From: Fratercula arctica
Taxonomy: Eukaryota; Chordata; Aves; Charadriiformes; Alcidae
Assembly: GCA_947846985.1 (NCBI GenBank)
Contig: CANTUZ010000007.1
Location: 30,198,355-30,262,354 of the forward strand
Reading direction: 5' to 3'
DNA length: 64,000 bases
Shown here piece after piece: positions 60,571-64,000 of the stretch. Below the pieces are notes generated by a model, which did not search any database, was not told the origin of the DNA, and saw only the letters and a list, made by a program, of their open reading frames with translations. Made by a program: the position numbers and the translations under genes. The stretch's first letter is position 1. Each line of letters begins with the position of its first letter.

Positions 60571-63500
60571 CTGCAGGAGCAAAGGACAGCCTGGGATGTC
60601 AGCTTTTGTATTCATTACAGCTGTTTTGCAAATAGCTTTGTGCTTTCTTCACATACACATTTTATACTTTCTTTCTGTCCGTATTCTTTATCATATAGTT
60701 CCATATAAGTAAACATGAAATATCAGTCTCTGTTAGTTTGCCTTCCAGTAGTAGGTTGGCTTTTTGGTTTTTGTGCTCTTCCAAAATGATTTCCGTCTGA
60801 ATTGGTGGAGTAGAATGATTTTCCAACTGTATTAAATATAATAAGCAAGTAGGCAGTGATTGCTGTGTAGGGAGCTTTCCACATATCTATTTAAATGCCA
60901 GAGTGCACAAAGGCCAAAAACTGTTGAAAGGGTTTGAGCATGGTTCTCTAGGGTTTGAATACCTTTTCTGTTTCAAGTAAACTTGACACAAATTACTTTT
61001 TGGAATTTACTAGAACTGATGTTCTCTATTCTCCTTTTGAACTCTGCTAACATTTAACCAAACTCATCTTGACAGTTCACCAGATCTCTCTGGATTTACT
61101 GAAATCAACATGACTCTCAGTCACTTGACAGGAATTGGTTTAATTTGCAAGTGTGAAATGGTTGTTGCCAGCTATAAGTACATAATATATCCAGGAAAAC
61201 AAGCTTTATTTTTAGGCCAATGACAAAGATACTTTGCACTACACACAGCACATGCTTAGTAAATTGAAAATAAAACAGAAGGCTATCAATATCTAAATTT
61301 GGATAAGTACTTTAAGGATCACACTATTCAGGGTACCAACTCATTGATTAAACATGTATACCATTTACGAAGTACACTTGACAGTTAATCAATAATTCGT
61401 TGCTCTATTCACCAGCATTATCGGTATTTAACATTCCAAATAAAACCTGCCTAATTTTATCTGCACTATATTACTTCTATAATTAAAAAGGAATTAACAA
61501 TCTGTCCAAAATTACTTTATAGACTGTGGTGTTTAAGCAACTCACTTAAGCTGTGGACATGAAGATTCAGGTTTCAAAGACCTTTGAAGTAGCAATAATA
61601 TCTCAATATCATTTAAGCTGTGCTGTAATTTTGTTAAATCTTAGTAACATTTAACTCTGCTTTCTTGAAATTCTTCATGGCTATTAACATAGATTCAATA
61701 TTCTTTTTTGAAAGATCTTAATATATCAGCTGGGTTTTTGTTGCATGGTGTAGCACACTCCGGTTTGGAGGTGGATGTGTGTCAGAAGTGGATACAGAAC
61801 CAATTCATAGCTATACTCCATAGTTCATGCAAAGACATTTCTGAGACTTGGTGAGATACAGTTCAATCTTACTGCGTTTTTAGGGACTTAAATTGTTGTG
61901 TAGACTTAAGAGGAGTTTGGTGTAATTTCTGTTGTTTTCGAAACAACTTACGCTTTTCAACTTTTATGAGCTATTTAAATTCTTCAAAAGTAATTCCTAT
62001 ATGGTAGGAAAATAGTCGTTAAAATTCAGCTAACACTTATATGTAATTTAGCGTGGCTGAGAGACATTAAACTGCAGGCAACTACTGTCTACATCCTTAT
62101 CCACCAATTTCTAAGGAAATGGAATGTTTCCATCTGGTATTTTTTTCCAGTAGTGTCATGTTGGTGAAGCAAGTGACTTTTTAAAATAGTGAGTGTATAT
62201 TCTTTCCAGGAGAATGAGAATATTAGTGTGTCATCACATCAAGTCTGGAGTTGATGTATCCTGTAGCATTTTGTTAGAGAATTTGGATTAGGAAATAAGA
62301 AGTACAAGTATATACCAATGTAAATACTATGCTAATGTCTAGAAATTGTCATCACCTTCTTTTAATTTTTGAGAAATCCTTTTCAGCATCTATCTAAGGC
62401 ATTAACTGTGAAGTTTAAATGAAACTACACAGTTCCTAAAGCTTCATTCATATATCCATTAACAGTATATGCAGTGTTCCAAGTATATCTTAACAGCAGA
62501 CATCTGCCGGACTGATACATAACTGACAAAATATCCAAAATAATACACTTGGGTCAGATATTCTTTAACAAATGACCAATGTATATGATTATGTCTAAAA
62601 TGTGATCATTCTGTAGTCTGATGTTCTAATAATTCCTGTACTAATCTTCACTCAATCTTGTACTAATTTTGTATTCTAAGATTTAGAAGTGCTTTGTAAT
62701 GCTTTATAAATAATAATTCTGGTGCAAAGAAATAATGAAGAATTTTGTGAAATTTTTCATTTGTTCTGTGTTCATGCAACTCAAGATACAACTTTTAGAC
62801 TTGGGCTCTTCTTCTCTCTGCAAATGAAGGAACTAAGTGGACATGTCGCATGAGTTAATCTTGTATTTGGAAAGATCAGAAATTGATTGGTTTTCAGTTT
62901 CACTAAAAAGAAATGACCCCTGACAGATTTTTTCACTGCGTTGAGACATTGTCAACAGAGGAAGGTTTTTTTCTTATCCAGGTCAGTCCGTTTCATTCGA
63001 TAATAGAATAGTACTTGTGTTTTGCAACTAACAATATAATGTCACAGAGGGAGGACATGCTATCCAGAGTTCAGGCCTGAGTAGTGACACATAAATATAC
63101 ACAAAGGTATGATTTGTCATATGTCATGTTATCTGTAATAGTGTAATGACTACCAAGACTAGCAATATTGATTGTGTGAGTGCAGAGATGTTAGCGTGAC
63201 ACACCCATTTGATGTAGTCTACATTAGACTGTATTTCATTCTAGAAAATCATGGCTGACAAAAGTAATCCATGCAGGCTAGGTTAAAATTAGCTACAGTG
63301 TGCCCAACATTGTTGTGATCTACTTTGACTTGGCTGAGGAAGGCCACAAATACCCTCAGTTGAGCAACAGATTAGCAGATATCTTTGTTGGCTAAAAAGG
63401 TACAAAATGGCTGTGCAGAGCTTGAGCAATAGGTAGGTGATTAGTATCACCTTAGTATCACATTTATATATAATATGCCATGTATTTCATGTAAATGTCA

Positions 63501-63945
63501 TGAGATTCCATTTTATTTAACTGACTAATCTCAAAGTGCTATCTAAGATTCTCTCAGGAAAAAAGGGTTATGGTATCATGAGCTTTAATTCTAAACCTCA
63601 ATTACAATCCTTCTGGGCCAGTCTGCCATTTTTGTAAATGCCTCCTTTTCTGCATAAAAACAGAGGTTTTCGTTATGTCTTCCTCTTTTTGTAACAGTAT
63701 TTTAATTAAAAGTTCAAGTGGAACTGGAACTTAGAGTAGCTAGCAAGACTTTATTGATGAATAACATAAATATGGTGCAACATTTTCTCAATTAGTCTAA
63801 TCCTAATGTCAGAGCTGGTAACGTTCTCCGAATCTCTTTTGGTTTTGCACCATTTTTTTACTTCACTGTAAAAAGCAAGACCACTGCCAAAATATGCATA
63901 ATGCCATTCTGAAGAATGAATTATTAATAAAAACAGTGATAAAGC
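60571..63945. other. Gene-less AT-rich DNA
   Basis: No supported gene or transposon. The interval 61200-61660 is nearly free of simple repeats and rich in short homeodomain-type motifs such as TTAATCAATAATT, a texture sometimes seen in conserved noncoding elements; this is only an impression. Confidence 0.5.
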
Positions 63946-64000
63946 TTGGTCCTGCTACTGGCAACGACAGAAATTCTGTTGACTTCAGTGGGGTCAGGGC
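63946..64000. repeat. Imperfect palindromic element, cut by window end
   Basis: TGGTCCTGCTACTGGCAACG, then the perfect small palindrome ACAGAA-A-TTCTGT, then TGACTTCAGTGGGGTCAGGG form an imperfect inverted repeat. The TTGACTTCAGTGGGG arm is the hallmark I recall from a dispersed amniote palindromic repeat, the same kind as the candidate at 40.58 kb. The right edge is lost at the end of the window. Confidence 0.45.

Overview
The window looks like noncoding chromosomal DNA from a bird. The main evidence is seven or eight fragments of CR1, the dominant avian LINE, most of them 3' ends in both orientations, plus one degraded LTR of an endogenous-retrovirus type I recall from many bird genomes. 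There is no Alu- or B1-like SINE, no bacterial-style gene packing, no operon, no CRISPR array, no rRNA and no recognisable tRNA. Base composition is AT-rich with long homopolymer runs. I cannot name the species or the chromosome.

No protein-coding gene can be identified with confidence. The window is either intergenic or the inside of a very large intron. Most open frames are short and chance-like. The longest ones fall in GC-rich or repeat sequence: the CR1 at 47.9 kb, the LTR at 14.5 kb and the CpG-rich block at 54.3 kb. Two short frames near the right end deserve a check as possible exons: 59582-59770 on the plus strand and 60188-60570 on the minus strand, the latter behind a good splice acceptor. 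I do not recognise either protein.

Layout. 0-10 kb: plain AT-rich DNA with a CR1 stub at 5.5 kb, a small GC-rich block at 8.65-8.93 kb containing a perfect hairpin, and a G-rich motif at 9.57 kb. 10-17 kb: a CR1 3' end (10.5 kb, plus), the truncated LTR (14.5-14.85 kb, minus), a CR1 3' end (15.4 kb, minus) and a 21-base poly-C. 17-44 kb: repeat-poor DNA with small tandem duplications (26.1, 27.9, 39.4 kb), homopolymers, a poly(A)-signal plus A20 combination at 29.15 kb, and an old palindromic element at 40.6 kb. 44-48.5 kb: an A-rich tract, a very old CR1 reverse-transcriptase remnant, a CR1 3' end at 46.2 kb and the best-preserved CR1 (47.91-48.42 kb). 48.5-64 kb: mostly AT-rich DNA interrupted by a CpG-rich block with a splice-donor-like site (54.3-54.64 kb), an old CR1 next to it, another CR1 3' end at 56.5 kb, the two possible exons, and a second palindromic element cut by the window end.

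The CR1 copies span several ages. Those at 45.3-46.0 kb and 54.76-55.18 kb are heavily diverged, while the 47.9 kb copy still carries about 120 readable codons of the ORF2 C-terminus. I found no evidence of a novel functional system. The most checkable leads are the CpG-rich block, the minus-strand frame at 60.2-60.57 kb, the poly(A)-tailed segment at 29 kb and the flanking repeat around the youngest CR1.
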